Shown: positions 7,303 through 15,492, counted from the first letter of the stretch. The stretch: DNA of 18,615 bases from an uncultured Nitrospinaceae bacterium (GCA_938073925.1 CALJGH010000150.1:1-18615), one strand, 5' to 3'. Notes: generated by a model from the letters alone, not told the origin. Translations and numbers: made by a program.

Positions 7303-8397
7303 ATGGGATTAAAGCGTGTCGGCATACTGACAGGCGGAGGAGATTGTTCTGGTCTCAATGCTGTTATTCGGGCTGTCACACGGTCCGCAATCTTCGAACA
7401 TGAAGCCGAAGTAGTCGGTATTGAAAATGGCTTTGATGGATTGATTTTTGATCGCTATCGAATGCTCAGTGTAGAGGATACAAAAGAAATCTTACCTTTA
7501 GGCGGTACCATCCTCGGAACGACCAACAAAGGGCATCCATTCGAGTACCGTGAGTTTGACAAAGAAGGCCGTGTCACCATTCGGGATTACTCCAAACAAA
7601 CGATAGAAAATTTTAATAAACTGAAACTCGATTGTCTTTTTGTTCTAGGGGGAGACGGCACTCTGCAACTTGCTCATCAATTTTTTGAGTTGGGTCTTCC
7701 TGTAATTGGTATCCCCAAAACGATTGACAATGATCTGGTAGGAACCGATTATACCTTCGGTTATCAAACCGCTGTGCAGGTTGCCTGCGATGCTTTAGAT
7801 CGGTTGCATACTACAGGAGAAAGCCATCAGCGGGTGATGATCCTTGAAGTAATGGGCCGTGATGCAGGGTGGATTGCCCTTGAAGCGGGACTTGCCGGGA
7901 GAGCGCACATCATCCTGATTCCAGAAATTCCTTACCAACTCGAAAAAGTTCTGGAAAAAATTCATTTACGAAAAGAAGGAGGAAGTCCTTTCAGCATAAT
8001 AGTGGTGGCTGAAGGAGCTAAAGAAATTGGTAAAGACGCAATAACTAACGAATTACCTTCCAACCGCCTGCAAGGAGTAGCTCAGTTAGGCGGAGTGGGC
8101 TATTACGTTGCTCGTGAAATCGGGGAACGAATCGATCTGGAGGTGAGGTGTACGGTTTTAGGACATACTCAAAGAGGCGGAACTCCATTAGCGTTTGACC
8201 GGGTTTTGGGAACCCGGCTGGGGACAGAAGCGGTTCAAGCCGCCGCCGAAGAAAAATTTGGAAACATGGTGGCGTTACAGGGCCGCAAAATTATTCTCGT
8301 TCCCCTAAAATCTCTGGCGCGAATTGTGCGTCAGGTTCCACTAGATTCTCAGTTGATTCGTACCGCAGAATCTATAGGCGTTTGTTTGGGCCGCTAG
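7303..8397 (+). CDS. pfkA: 6-phosphofructokinase (PfkA family, mixed-signature type)
   Basis: The enzyme phosphorylates fructose 6-phosphate at C1, the committed step of glycolysis, in the cytoplasm. Motifs over 364 residues: GILTGGGDCSGLNAVIRAV (7-25), GGDGT at 116-120, PKTIDND at 138-144 with the catalytic Asp142, and MGRDAGW at 184-190. The phosphoryl-donor residues are mixed. Gly119 (equivalent to Gly104 of E. coli PfkA) is the ATP-type residue. Lys139 (equivalent to Gly124) is found in PPi-dependent enzymes and in the actinobacterial-like ATP-PFK group. By analogy with that group ATP use is more likely, but PPi use is not excluded. The ATG is 6 nt after rimO with no SD in between. It ends convergent with the GT9 gene, 21 nt away. 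Confidence 0.95.
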   Translation: MGLKRVGILTGGGDCSGLNAVIRAVTRSAIFEHEAEVVGIENGFDGLIFDRYRMLSVEDTKEILPLGGTILGTTNKGHPFEYREFDKEGRVTIRDYSKQTIENFNKLKLDCLFVLGGDGTLQLAHQFFELGLPVIGIPKTIDNDLVGTDYTFGYQTAVQVACDALDRLHTTGESHQRVMILEVMGRDAGWIALEAGLAGRAHIILIPEIPYQLEKVLEKIHLRKEGGSPFSIIVVAEGAKEIGKDAITNELPSNRLQGVAQLGGVGYYVAREIGERIDLEVRCTVLGHTQRGGTPLAFDRVLGTRLGTEAVQAAAEEKFGNMVALQGRKIILVPLKSLARIVRQVPLDSQLIRTAESIGVCLGR

Positions 8398-8418
8398 CCA
8401 TAGGCCAAAGCGAGCTTT

Positions 8419-9432
8419 CTATTTATTCATCAGAACTTCAGGTTTTCTACCTTGCTCCGTTGCCTGATAGATGGCTTGAAACTTTCCCCAGACTTCTTCA
8501 ACACTTGTGGCGCCATCCAAATAACTTACGACTGGAAAAAATGTTTTGTCCAGTTTAAAAGGTCCGACTAGATCGGGTCGACCGTTACCCACATGCTGAA
8601 AAATCCCGATAGTAGGTGTATTAACTGCATAACCGATGTGCATGGGGCCTGTATTATTTGAAACCATTAGGCTGGCTTGGCTCAACAGATAAGCGTAATT
8701 GATGATAGACATATCAAAAGCAAAAAATATTCTATTGCTGTCTGGAAGGTCGAGTGTTTTTAATATCTCCAATTCTTTTTTATTGCCACCAAAAACAATA
8801 TTTAAAGAAGTTTCTTTCAATATCAAGTTTGCGAGATTATAAAATTTTTTCGATTCCCATAGTCGATCTACTGAGCTGGCACCTATATGGCAAACCACGA
8901 ATGGGGTTTTCAGTCCATTCTTATCGGTGTAATTTGCAAACGCGTTGATTTCCGAATCACTGAAAAATAATTCCATCTGAGGACTTTCAAGATCGACATT
9001 CATCTCTTTCAACATCAGAAACCTGCGTGCGATGGCATGGAGATTTGTATCAAGAGAGGGATTGCCTTCCGGCTTAACATTGAATTGCTCGGGGCACCAT
9101 TTGTGGCCTTGATGATTCCAAAGGGGTGATGATTTGAGAAAAAATTTCATTCTACCAAAATCTTTATTCGCATGGAAAATATAAATGTGGGAGTACTTCG
9201 ATTTAAACAGGAGTTTGAGTCCTAAAAGAATTTGTGCATACCATCTATTCTGATAGGGATAAACATTTTGCAAATGCGGATTATATTTAAAAAGATCCAG
9301 CCAATCTTTTTTAACGATCAAATCAATTTCAGTATCAGGGAAGGCTTTTTTTAATTCCCTGATCCCAGGAGTTCCCCACAGGCAATCTCCCATACCTGTT
9401 GTGCTGACTACTAAAATATTTTGAACGGTCAT
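8419..9432 (-). CDS. Glycosyltransferase family 9 (heptosyltransferase-like)
   Basis: GT9 enzymes of the WaaC/WaaF type transfer ADP-heptose or related sugars to the LPS core on the inner face of the membrane. Read from the ATG at 9432 (337 aa), the protein starts with the family opening NILVVSTTGMGDCLWGTPGI, where G13-x-G15-D16 is the conserved loop. A C-terminal nucleotide-sugar half contains VCHIGASS, FGGNKKELEI and SNNTGPMHIGYAVNTPTIGI. Extension to a TTG at 9483 or an ATG at 9480 is possible but would add 16-17 residues before the conserved start; neither candidate has an SD. No LPS genes lie nearby, so donor and acceptor are unknown. Minus strand, convergent with pfkA and divergent from rpsB. 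Confidence 0.85.
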   Translation of the reverse strand: MTVQNILVVSTTGMGDCLWGTPGIRELKKAFPDTEIDLIVKKDWLDLFKYNPHLQNVYPYQNRWYAQILLGLKLLFKSKYSHIYIFHANKDFGRMKFFLKSSPLWNHQGHKWCPEQFNVKPEGNPSLDTNLHAIARRFLMLKEMNVDLESPQMELFFSDSEINAFANYTDKNGLKTPFVVCHIGASSVDRLWESKKFYNLANLILKETSLNIVFGGNKKELEILKTLDLPDSNRIFFAFDMSIINYAYLLSQASLMVSNNTGPMHIGYAVNTPTIGIFQHVGNGRPDLVGPFKLDKTFFPVVSYLDGATSVEEVWGKFQAIYQATEQGRKPEVLMNK

Positions 9433-9704
9433 AAAAATTAAAAAACCAATTGAAAAATCGAATGGATTATAATCTGACATCAAAGGTAGCAGATTTATAA
9501 TCTTAAAAAAAGCGAGTGCCTTTTATCCTATTTAGAGGCAACAGCTGTTACAAAGCTAAAAAAATAACAAAAACCTGCATTTTTGCTCATATTCGGCAGG
9601 TTCCATATTGTTACCTCAGCTTGAATATGTTAATCTATTCCACAATTTGGCTTCCTTTATTGGAAGAATTCCAGAAAATTTAATAACGCACGTTTCCGGA
9701 TCAA

Positions 9705-9731
9705 ATCAGGGGTGGCCCGCGGGTTCCTGAT
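9705..9731 (+). promoter_or_regulatory. Stem-loop in rpsB leader, possible S2 autoregulation site
   Basis: ATCAGG (9705-9710) pairs with CCTGAT (9726-9731). Three further wobble pairs (GGT with GTT) extend the stem to about 9 bp around a G/C-rich 9-nt loop. It lies 40 nt before the strong SD of rpsB. In several bacteria S2 represses its own mRNA through leader structure; whether this stem does so is inference. There is no T-tract, so it is not an intrinsic terminator. Confidence 0.35.
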
Positions 9732-9770
9732 GAGAGTCGATGGAGGCGGTGGTATAACCCATTCAAATTT

Positions 9771-9776
9771 AAGGAG
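9771..9776 (+). promoter_or_regulatory. Strong ribosome binding site of rpsB
   Basis: AAGGAG lies 5 nt before the ATG at 9782. It is one of only three near-consensus SD sequences in the window (the others precede uppS and cdsA). It fixes the rpsB start and contrasts with the many genes here that lack a visible SD. Confidence 0.85.
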
Positions 9777-9781
9777 ATAGG

Positions 9782-10579
9782 ATGTCTGAAATCACAATGA
9801 AAAGCTTACTTGAGTCCGGTGTACATTTTGGTCACCAGACCAACCGATGGAACCCCAAAATGAAACCTTATATATACGGGGCACGTAGTGGAATTTATAT
9901 TATTGATTTACAAAAAACCCTCACCGGTTTTCAAGCAGCTGAAAAATATATCAGGGATAGCGCCCGTTCGGGTAAGAAAATCCTTTTTGTCGCAACGAAA
10001 AAACAAGCACAGGAATTGATTGCCGAAGAAGCAGCGCGATGCGGAATGCATTATATCAACCAGAGATGGTTGGGAGGCACTCTTACCAATTTCACGACAA
10101 TTCGGAAAAGTATCGCACGATTGCTGGAATTGGAAAAAATGGATGAGGAAAATCAGTTTGACCGTTTGCATAAAAAGGAAGCATTGGATTTACGCAAAGA
10201 AATTGTAAAACTGAATAAGTTTTTTGGTGGCATTAAAACGATGAAAGACTTACCCGATGTTTTGTTTATCATTGATACCAAAAAAGAAAAGATTGCGCTG
10301 GCAGAAGGAAAAAAATTAGGAATTAAAATTATCGCCATGGTCGATACAAATTCTGACCCGGATGGTATTGATTTCCCGATTCCAGCAAATGACGATGCGA
10401 TGCGATCAATCAAACTGTTCGCTAAAAGAATCGCAGATGTCTATCTGGAAGGCCAGGAGATGAGAAAAGCCAACCAGGAAAAAGAAAAGGCTGAAGCAAA
10501 ACCAAGCCCTAGTAAGGCTATAGAAAAACCTGCAGCTTCTGGCGATAAAGGCAAAAGCGAAACTGTAGTGCCTGCCTGA
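9782..10579 (+). CDS. rpsB: 30S ribosomal protein S2
   Basis: S2 is a late-assembling protein of the small ribosomal subunit. The 265-residue sequence has the family hallmarks: LLESGVHFGHQTNRWNPKM near the N-terminus, IYIIDLQKT, NQRWLGGTLTNF, LPDVLFIIDT and GIKIIAMVDTNSDPDGIDFPIP. After the conserved core (to about residue 222) comes a tail of some 40 residues rich in Lys, Glu, Ala and Pro, making it longer than E. coli S2 (241 aa); such low-complexity tails are common in S2. Strong SD 5 nt upstream. It heads the rpsB-tsf-pyrH-frr cluster, a very widely conserved order. The gap of 164 nt to tsf contains only weak potential structure. Confidence 0.98.
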   Translation: MSEITMKSLLESGVHFGHQTNRWNPKMKPYIYGARSGIYIIDLQKTLTGFQAAEKYIRDSARSGKKILFVATKKQAQELIAEEAARCGMHYINQRWLGGTLTNFTTIRKSIARLLELEKMDEENQFDRLHKKEALDLRKEIVKLNKFFGGIKTMKDLPDVLFIIDTKKEKIALAEGKKLGIKIIAMVDTNSDPDGIDFPIPANDDAMRSIKLFAKRIADVYLEGQEMRKANQEKEKAEAKPSPSKAIEKPAASGDKGKSETVVPA

Positions 10580-10743
10580 CGTGAATTAAACCTGAGCATA
10601 AAACATCAGGCTGGAACTATTCTCACAGAGGCTCGCTTCTGCGGAATGGCCAGCCGGAGCAACTCAATATAAATTTACAGGCAAAGCAATTTGCCTTGTT
10701 CTATTATTTTTAAGATCAACTTTTTTGTAAGGATGTTAAGGGA
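10580..10743 (+). other. rpsB-tsf intergenic spacer with weak stem potential
   Basis: The 164-nt spacer has two short inverted pairs: CCTGA with TCAGG (10591-10610), and GGCTGG (10609-10614) with CCAGCC (10650-10655). Neither is followed directly by a T-tract. In E. coli an attenuator lies between rpsB and tsf, so partial termination here is possible but not shown. I see no ORF with coding character. Confidence 0.3.
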
Positions 10744-11331
10744 ATGGAAATAACTGCTGCGATGGTTAAGGAACTGCGCTCTCAGTCTGGCGCAGGAATT
10801 ATGGAATGCAAGTCTGCGCTAAAGGAAACAAGTGGAGATGTAGAAGCTGCTATAACTTTTTTACGTAAAAAGGGATTGGCGAAGGCTGATAAAAAATCAG
10901 ATCGGCAAACCGGTGATGGTTCGGTCGGCACCTATATTCACGCCGGCAACAAACTAGGAGTAATGGTGGCGCTGAATTGCGAAACAGATTTCGTTGCCAA
11001 CACGCCGGACTTCCAGGAACTGGTTCGCGATATTGCCATGCATATTGCCGCCGCTAAACCCCGGTTTGCAACACGGGATGAAGTGACGCAGGAAATTCTC
11101 GATAAAGAAAAAGAAATTGCTGCACATGTGGCAAAAGAATCTGGTAAGCCAGTTAACATCATTGAAAAAATTGTTACTGGAAAAATGGAAAAGTTTTACG
11201 AAGAAAATTGTGTGCTCGAACAACCCTTTGTTAAGGACACCAATATTACTGTTGGAGAGCTGATCAAGCAGAAAATTGCGCTGTTGGGTGAAAACATTGT
11301 TCTCGGAAGATTTTCAAGGTTTGAAATTTAA
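10744..11331 (+). CDS. tsf: Translation elongation factor Ts (short form)
   Basis: EF-Ts recycles EF-Tu from its GDP to its GTP form. The N-terminal UBA-like domain (1-50) reads AAMVKELRSQSGAGIMECK, then the EF-Tu-contacting core ALNCETDFVANTPDFQELV has Asp82 and Phe83 (the TDFV motif) in place. At 195 residues the protein is the short form with a single core subdomain, as in Thermus, not the roughly 283-residue E. coli form. This is common among bacteria and not a truncation. The SD is weak and split (AAGG at 10729-10732; AAGGGA just before the ATG). The stop codon overlaps the pyrH start by one base (TAATG), which suggests translational coupling. Confidence 0.97.
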   Translation: MEITAAMVKELRSQSGAGIMECKSALKETSGDVEAAITFLRKKGLAKADKKSDRQTGDGSVGTYIHAGNKLGVMVALNCETDFVANTPDFQELVRDIAMHIAAAKPRFATRDEVTQEILDKEKEIAAHVAKESGKPVNIIEKIVTGKMEKFYEENCVLEQPFVKDTNITVGELIKQKIALLGENIVLGRFSRFEI

Positions 11332-12050
11332 TGTCAGAAGCCGTTTATAAAAGAGTGCTCCTGAAACTGGGCGGTGAAAGTCTGGTTGAAGAAGAAGGAG
11401 ATTTTGGTCTTCACGGAAATGCTCTGAAAAATATTACTGAAGAAATCAAAGCAGCGAAAGACCTTGGAGTTGAAATTGCCATTGTCATAGGCGGAGGAAA
11501 CATACTTCGTGGCGCTTCTTTAAGCGATATTGGTATTGAGCGCACTACCGGCGACTACATGGGTATGCTGGCAACGGTTATCAATGCGTTGGCTCTTCAA
11601 GCTGCACTAGAGCAGGCGGGTATTCCCACTCGTGTTCAGACCGCAATCGAAATTCAAGCTGTGGCCGAAGCTTATGTTCGCAGAAAGGCAGTCCGGCATC
11701 TGGAAAAAGGCCGTGTCGTTATTTTTGCAGGTGGAACTGGCAATCCATACTTCACCACCGATACTGCAGCCTCTTTGAGAGCTATGGAAATCGGTGCCGA
11801 TGTGATTTTCAAAGCGACTAAGGTAGACGGGATTTATAGTTCCGACCCTAGGACAGACAAGTCTGCAGTTAAATATGAAGAGTTGACATATATTGATGTG
11901 CTAAAAAAAGGACTGAAAGTCATGGACTCAACTTCCGTTTCTCTATGCATGGATAACAAGTTGCCGATGGTGATATTCAACGTGAATCAAAGGTATAGTA
12001 TTAAAAGAGTATTGTTGGGTGAAAAACTTGGCACAACCGTGGGGGCTTAA
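11331..12050 (+). CDS. pyrH: Uridylate kinase (UMP kinase)
   Basis: PyrH converts UMP to UDP with ATP, the first step toward UTP and CTP, and belongs to the amino-acid-kinase fold. The 239-residue protein has VLLKLGGESL (phosphate binding, near residue 14), IVIGGGNILRG, the loop GGTGNPYFTTDTAASLRA, and ATKVDGIYSSDPR of the nucleotide site. Length is normal. The ATG shares its A with the tsf stop codon, so there is no room for a separate spacer and re-initiation is likely. frr follows after 3 nt. Confidence 0.98.
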   Translation: MSEAVYKRVLLKLGGESLVEEEGDFGLHGNALKNITEEIKAAKDLGVEIAIVIGGGNILRGASLSDIGIERTTGDYMGMLATVINALALQAALEQAGIPTRVQTAIEIQAVAEAYVRRKAVRHLEKGRVVIFAGGTGNPYFTTDTAASLRAMEIGADVIFKATKVDGIYSSDPRTDKSAVKYEELTYIDVLKKGLKVMDSTSVSLCMDNKLPMVIFNVNQRYSIKRVLLGEKLGTTVGA

Positions 12051-12053
12051 AAA

Positions 12054-12611
12054 ATGGTTACAGAAATAATTCAAGAAGCTGAGCAGAAAATGAAAAGCTC
12101 AATCGATCATTTGTTTCACGAACTGGGGAAATTAAGAACCGGACAGGCATCGGTGGCATTGCTTGATGATCTGATGGTCGATTATTACGGCAACCCCACT
12201 CCCTTAAAACAAGTCGCCACACTGGGATCCCCTGACAGCCATACTTTAACGGTGCAACCTTGGGAGGCAACGATCCTCAAGGATATAGAAAAAGCAATTC
12301 AGGCTTCCGATCTGGGTTTGACTCCCAATAATGATGGCAAAATAATACGTTTGTCTATTCCGCCGCTCACCAACGAAAGACGACAGCAACTGGTCAAACT
12401 TGTTAAAAAGCAATCTGAAGAATGTAAGGTGTCTATTCGAAATGTTCGGAGGGATATCAACGAAAAACTCAAGCAATCTGAAAAGAAAAATGATATCTCT
12501 GAGGATGAAGGCCGCAAAGGACACGATGAAACTCAAAAAATTACCGATAAATTCGTGGCAGAAGTAGATAAAATCATCGAGGCAAAAGAGAAAGACATTC
12601 TCGAAGTTTAA
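12054..12611 (+). CDS. frr: Ribosome recycling factor
   Basis: RRF, with EF-G, splits the post-termination ribosome. The 185-residue sequence is the standard length and has the hallmarks LGKLRTGQASVALLDDLMVDYYG in domain I, followed by TLTVQPWEATILKDIEKAI, SDLGLTPNNDGKIIRLSIPPL and RRDINEKLKQSEK. Its start lies 3 nt after pyrH. A short inverted repeat (CGAAGT / ACTTCG, 12602-12616) spans the stop codon, and a T7 run starts about 14 nt after it. That is too far for a classical terminator, but some transcript ends may occur there. Confidence 0.98.
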   Translation: MVTEIIQEAEQKMKSSIDHLFHELGKLRTGQASVALLDDLMVDYYGNPTPLKQVATLGSPDSHTLTVQPWEATILKDIEKAIQASDLGLTPNNDGKIIRLSIPPLTNERRQQLVKLVKKQSEECKVSIRNVRRDINEKLKQSEKKNDISEDEGRKGHDETQKITDKFVAEVDKIIEAKEKDILEV

Positions 12612-12655
12612 CTTCGCACCTATTATCAATTTTTTTATATCTACCGGGTTTATTC

Positions 12656-12660
12656 AGGAG
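12656..12660 (+). promoter_or_regulatory. Ribosome binding site that fixes the TTG start of uppS
   Basis: AGGAG at 12656-12660 is 8 nt before a TTG at 12669. The next in-frame ATG is inside the conserved catalytic motif (Met23), so it cannot be the start. The SD therefore decides for TTG. Confidence 0.8.
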
Positions 12661-12668
12661 TTCTCTTC

Positions 12669-13424
12669 TTGGTTGAATCACAGTTACAGGAAAAAATTGA
12701 CCCACATCGATTGCCCAGACATATTGCCGTTATTATGGATGGCAATGGTCGTTGGGCACAAAAGAATTCTCTTCCCCGAGTTGAAGGTCATTGGGCAGGT
12801 GTGAAAGTAGTAGATCGTATTGTTACCCTGGGTTGTAAACTCAATCTTGAAGCATTGACTCTGTATTCCTTCTCCGATGAAAATTGGAACCGCCCCTCTG
12901 CCGAAATCGGTACTCTGATGAAAATCCTCGATCATTTCCTCAAAAAAGAATTGAACAGAATGAAAGAGGAGAATATTCAGTTCAATACCATTGGGCATAT
13001 CGAAGAACTACCCGCATCTATACAAAAGCTGATTCGATATTCCATTGATGAGACACGGAACAATACCGGAATGATTCTTACCCTGGCCTTAAGCTATGGT
13101 GGCAGACAGGAAATTATGGACGCTGTGAAAAAAGTAGCGCAAATGGTCAAGGAAGGAAAAGTTTTACCAGAGGATATCGACCCGTCACTATTTGAATCCT
13201 TTCTTTCCACTCACCCAATTCCAGATCCAGACTTGTTGATAAGAACCAGCGGAGAAAGAAGAATAAGCAATTTTCTTCTTTATCAAAGCGCCTACACAGA
13301 ATTGCATTATAATGATGTTTTGTGGCCCGATTTTACAGAAGAGGATTTTTTAAATGCCATCGCCGATTATCAAGGTCGAGACCGCCGGTTTGGAATGACT
13401 CAGGAACAGATTGCCAAAGCCTAA
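12669..13424 (+). CDS. uppS: Undecaprenyl diphosphate synthase (cis-prenyltransferase)
   Basis: UppS condenses eight isopentenyl diphosphates onto farnesyl diphosphate to make the C55 carrier for peptidoglycan and LPS sugars. The 251-residue protein starts at TTG and has the family motif HIAVIMDGNGRWA with catalytic Asp24, then GHWAG at 40-44, LTLYSFSDENWNRP, LALSYGGRQEI, and the C-terminal RTSGERRISNFLLYQSAYTEL that binds diphosphate. One position differs from the common form: Trp42 where Lys or Arg is usual (GH[KR]AG). The length is close to that of E. coli UppS (253 aa). Its spacing of 57 nt from frr and its own SD suggest independent translation in the same transcript. Confidence 0.97.
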   Translation: MVESQLQEKIDPHRLPRHIAVIMDGNGRWAQKNSLPRVEGHWAGVKVVDRIVTLGCKLNLEALTLYSFSDENWNRPSAEIGTLMKILDHFLKKELNRMKEENIQFNTIGHIEELPASIQKLIRYSIDETRNNTGMILTLALSYGGRQEIMDAVKKVAQMVKEGKVLPEDIDPSLFESFLSTHPIPDPDLLIRTSGERRISNFLLYQSAYTELHYNDVLWPDFTEEDFLNAIADYQGRDRRFGMTQEQIAKA

Positions 13425-13484
13425 TTAAAAATTTCAATGACCACCCCTTCTAACTTCTTAATAAAATAAATTTTAAATACGTTT

Positions 13485-13489
13485 AGGAG
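13485..13489 (+). promoter_or_regulatory. Ribosome binding site that fixes the TTG start of cdsA
   Basis: AGGAG at 13485-13489 lies 6 nt before a TTG at 13496. The encoded N-terminus ERVISGVIAIPIV is the usual CdsA opening, so the TTG is well supported as start. Confidence 0.8.
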
Positions 13490-13495
13490 AAAACT

Positions 13496-14290
13496 TTGGA
13501 ACGCGTTATCAGCGGAGTCATAGCAATTCCCATAGTGCTTGGGATTATTTTGTATGGCCATCCCGGGTTATTTTTTTTATTGATTGTATCCATAGTTCTG
13601 ATTGCCGCACACGAATATTTTTCGATGATTGCTAATGCAGGGATTAGCGGGTTCCCTATTGAAGGTTTAGTTTTGAGTTTTCTTCTCCTTGCCATCGGAT
13701 TTTTCATCCCGCAATTTTTGTCTCTGTTTGGCGTTTTTATTCCTCTCACATTGTTTATTGTTTGGTGTTACAGAGAAAAAAATGTGCGCGTAGCACTCGA
13801 CTCTATTTCCTATACCCTGTTTGGTATTCTTTATACGGCGGGACTAGGTGGCTACTTCCTTTTAATTAGCAAGCTGGAAGGAGGCCGACAAATAATCGTA
13901 TTTATTTTATTGCTCGTCTGGGCGGGGGACTCAGCAGCTTTTTATGTCGGCCGGAAATTTGAAGAGCACAAACTGCTTGAAGTGGTTAGCCCTAATAAAA
14001 CAATTGAAGGTGCTGTTGCCAATGTAATGGGGACTTTAATAGCGGCCCTTTTGGCGAGTAGCCTGTTCTTCAATGAAATCCCTCTAATCCATTGTTTGAT
14101 TGTAGCTTTTATTTGCGGTATCATCGGTCAGTTTGGCGATTTAACAGAATCGCTGATAAAACGTAATTGCCAGGTCAAAGATTCCGGAACCCTGATTCCG
14201 GGACACGGAGGCGTTTTAGATCGCATCGACAGTCTTTTGTTTGTTGCCCCGGCTTTTTATTGTTACTACCAGATTTTCCTTGCAGTCTAA
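13496..14290 (+). CDS. cdsA: Phosphatidate cytidylyltransferase (CDP-diacylglycerol synthase)
   Basis: CdsA converts phosphatidic acid and CTP to CDP-diacylglycerol, the precursor of all bacterial phospholipids, in the inner membrane. The 264-residue protein opens with RVISGVIAIP and has about seven to eight hydrophobic segments. A WAGDSAAFYVGR motif lies at 142-153 and SPNKTIEG at 165-172. The PROSITE-type signature near the C-terminus runs from SLIKR (219-223) through KDSGTLIPGHGGVLDRIDS (228-246), with the conserved aspartates and glycines intact. TTG start with a strong SD. The gap of 71 nt after uppS is AT-rich and has no terminator. dxr follows after 6 nt. Confidence 0.97.
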   Translation: MERVISGVIAIPIVLGIILYGHPGLFFLLIVSIVLIAAHEYFSMIANAGISGFPIEGLVLSFLLLAIGFFIPQFLSLFGVFIPLTLFIVWCYREKNVRVALDSISYTLFGILYTAGLGGYFLLISKLEGGRQIIVFILLLVWAGDSAAFYVGRKFEEHKLLEVVSPNKTIEGAVANVMGTLIAALLASSLFFNEIPLIHCLIVAFICGIIGQFGDLTESLIKRNCQVKDSGTLIPGHGGVLDRIDSLLFVAPAFYCYYQIFLAV

Positions 14291-14296
14291 ACGCAT

Positions 14297-15451
14297 ATGA
14301 AAAAAATCTCTCTTCTTGGTTCTACAGGTTCGATTGGGGTTAACACACTGGATGTTGTTGAGCGAAACCCAGAAAGTTTCCAAGTTCTGGCCATGTCGGC
14401 GGGAAGCAATGTTGATTTGTTCGCCGAACAAGTGCGAAAGTTCAAACCTAAAGTAGCCTCTTTATTTGATACAAAAAAAATTGCAACTCTGAAAGAACGC
14501 GTTGCCGATTTGGATGTTGAAATCATCCCAGGGGAAGAAGGTTCCATTGCAGTCGCAACCCTTTCAGAAGCAGACGTAGTTGTTTCTGGTATTGTAGGAA
14601 GTGCGGGTCTCTTACCCGCAATGGAAGCCCTGAGAGCAGGAAAAAACCTTGCCTTGGCAAATAAAGAAACTCTAGTTATTGCTGGGGAACTTGTTCTCAA
14701 AGAAGCCGAGAAAACAAACTCGCAAATCATTCCTATCGACAGCGAACATAGTGCTATTTTTCAGGCATTGAATGGCGAAAAGAAAGAACGCATTAAAAAA
14801 ATTATCCTGACTGCATCAGGCGGACCCTTCCGTACCTTCAGTCTTGATCAAATGGAAAACGTTAGAGTAAAAGACGCGCTCAATCATCCAAACTGGGAAA
14901 TGGGTGCGAAAATTACAATCGATTCATCCACCATGATGAATAAGGGGCTGGAATATATCGAGGCCAAGTGGTTGTTTGGTGTCGACACTCCAGTTGAAAT
15001 CATTGTGCACGCACAAAGTATCATCCACTCAATGATAGAGTTTGTCGATACCTCCATCATGGCACAGTTAGGCATCCCTGATATGCGCGTACCGATCGCC
15101 TACGCATTAACTCATCCGGATCGATTCGAATGTGGCTTGCCATCGCTAGACTTCGCAGCAATGGGTGACCTAACCTTTGAAGCACCCGACTTTGTACGAT
15201 TCCCCTGCTTGCAGTTGGCAATTGATGCAATGGAAATGGGTCAAACCATGCCTGCCATACTCAATGCTGCGAATGAAATTGCAGTGCAGGCATTCCTCGA
15301 TGAACTCATCCCTTATAAAGATATAGCAGAACTCATTCGTATGGTCATGCATAACCACCGTCCATCTCCCTTAAACGATTTGCAGGATGTGTTGAACGCG
15401 GATCGATGGGCACGCCAAGAAACTACAAAACTAATCACCGTCACTCATTAG
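14297..15451 (+). CDS. dxr: 1-deoxy-D-xylulose 5-phosphate reductoisomerase
   Basis: Dxr (IspC) makes 2-C-methyl-D-erythritol 4-phosphate from DXP with NADPH, the committed step of the MEP isoprenoid pathway. The 384-residue sequence has the NADPH-binding GSTGSIG at 8-14, then LANKETLVIAG, the metal and substrate residues IDSEHSAIFQ (Asp148, Glu150), HPNWEMGAKITIDSSTMMNK and the final metal ligand Glu219 in NKGLE, and LGIPDMRVPIAYAL. It is normal in length and complete. No SD is visible before the ATG, which is 6 nt from the cdsA stop. In many diderms rseP follows dxr; here ispF does, 41 nt downstream. Confidence 0.97.
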   Translation: MKKISLLGSTGSIGVNTLDVVERNPESFQVLAMSAGSNVDLFAEQVRKFKPKVASLFDTKKIATLKERVADLDVEIIPGEEGSIAVATLSEADVVVSGIVGSAGLLPAMEALRAGKNLALANKETLVIAGELVLKEAEKTNSQIIPIDSEHSAIFQALNGEKKERIKKIILTASGGPFRTFSLDQMENVRVKDALNHPNWEMGAKITIDSSTMMNKGLEYIEAKWLFGVDTPVEIIVHAQSIIHSMIEFVDTSIMAQLGIPDMRVPIAYALTHPDRFECGLPSLDFAAMGDLTFEAPDFVRFPCLQLAIDAMEMGQTMPAILNAANEIAVQAFLDELIPYKDIAELIRMVMHNHRPSPLNDLQDVLNADRWARQETTKLITVTH

Positions 15452-15492
15452 TTTGAGGGGCAATCGGCCATAATATCTAGGCTTTCCATAAG

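Larger units (their letters stand above)
9433..9781 (+). promoter_or_regulatory. Intergenic region and leader upstream of rpsB
   Basis: About 349 bases separate the GT9 start from rpsB and hold no convincing gene. Visible elements are a 10-bp palindrome AACAGCTGTT (9540-9549); an inverted pair AACCTGC (9572-9578) and GCAGGTT (9596-9602); a weak promoter-like pair TTGCTC (9583-9588) and TATTGT (9606-9611) with 17-bp spacing; and the hairpin at 9705-9731 listed separately. The region must contain the promoter of the rpsB-tsf-pyrH-frr run, but which of these elements serves it is uncertain. Confidence 0.45.

Noticed and set aside
8401..8418. Terminator between pfkA and the GT9 gene
   Set aside because: AAAGC-GA-GCTTT has a 2-nt loop and a weak stem, with no real T-tract.
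12602..12636. Intrinsic terminator after frr
   Set aside because: The CGAAGT/ACTTCG stem is short and overlaps the stop codon, and the T-run starts about 14 nt after the stem, too far for standard termination; uppS continues on the same strand.
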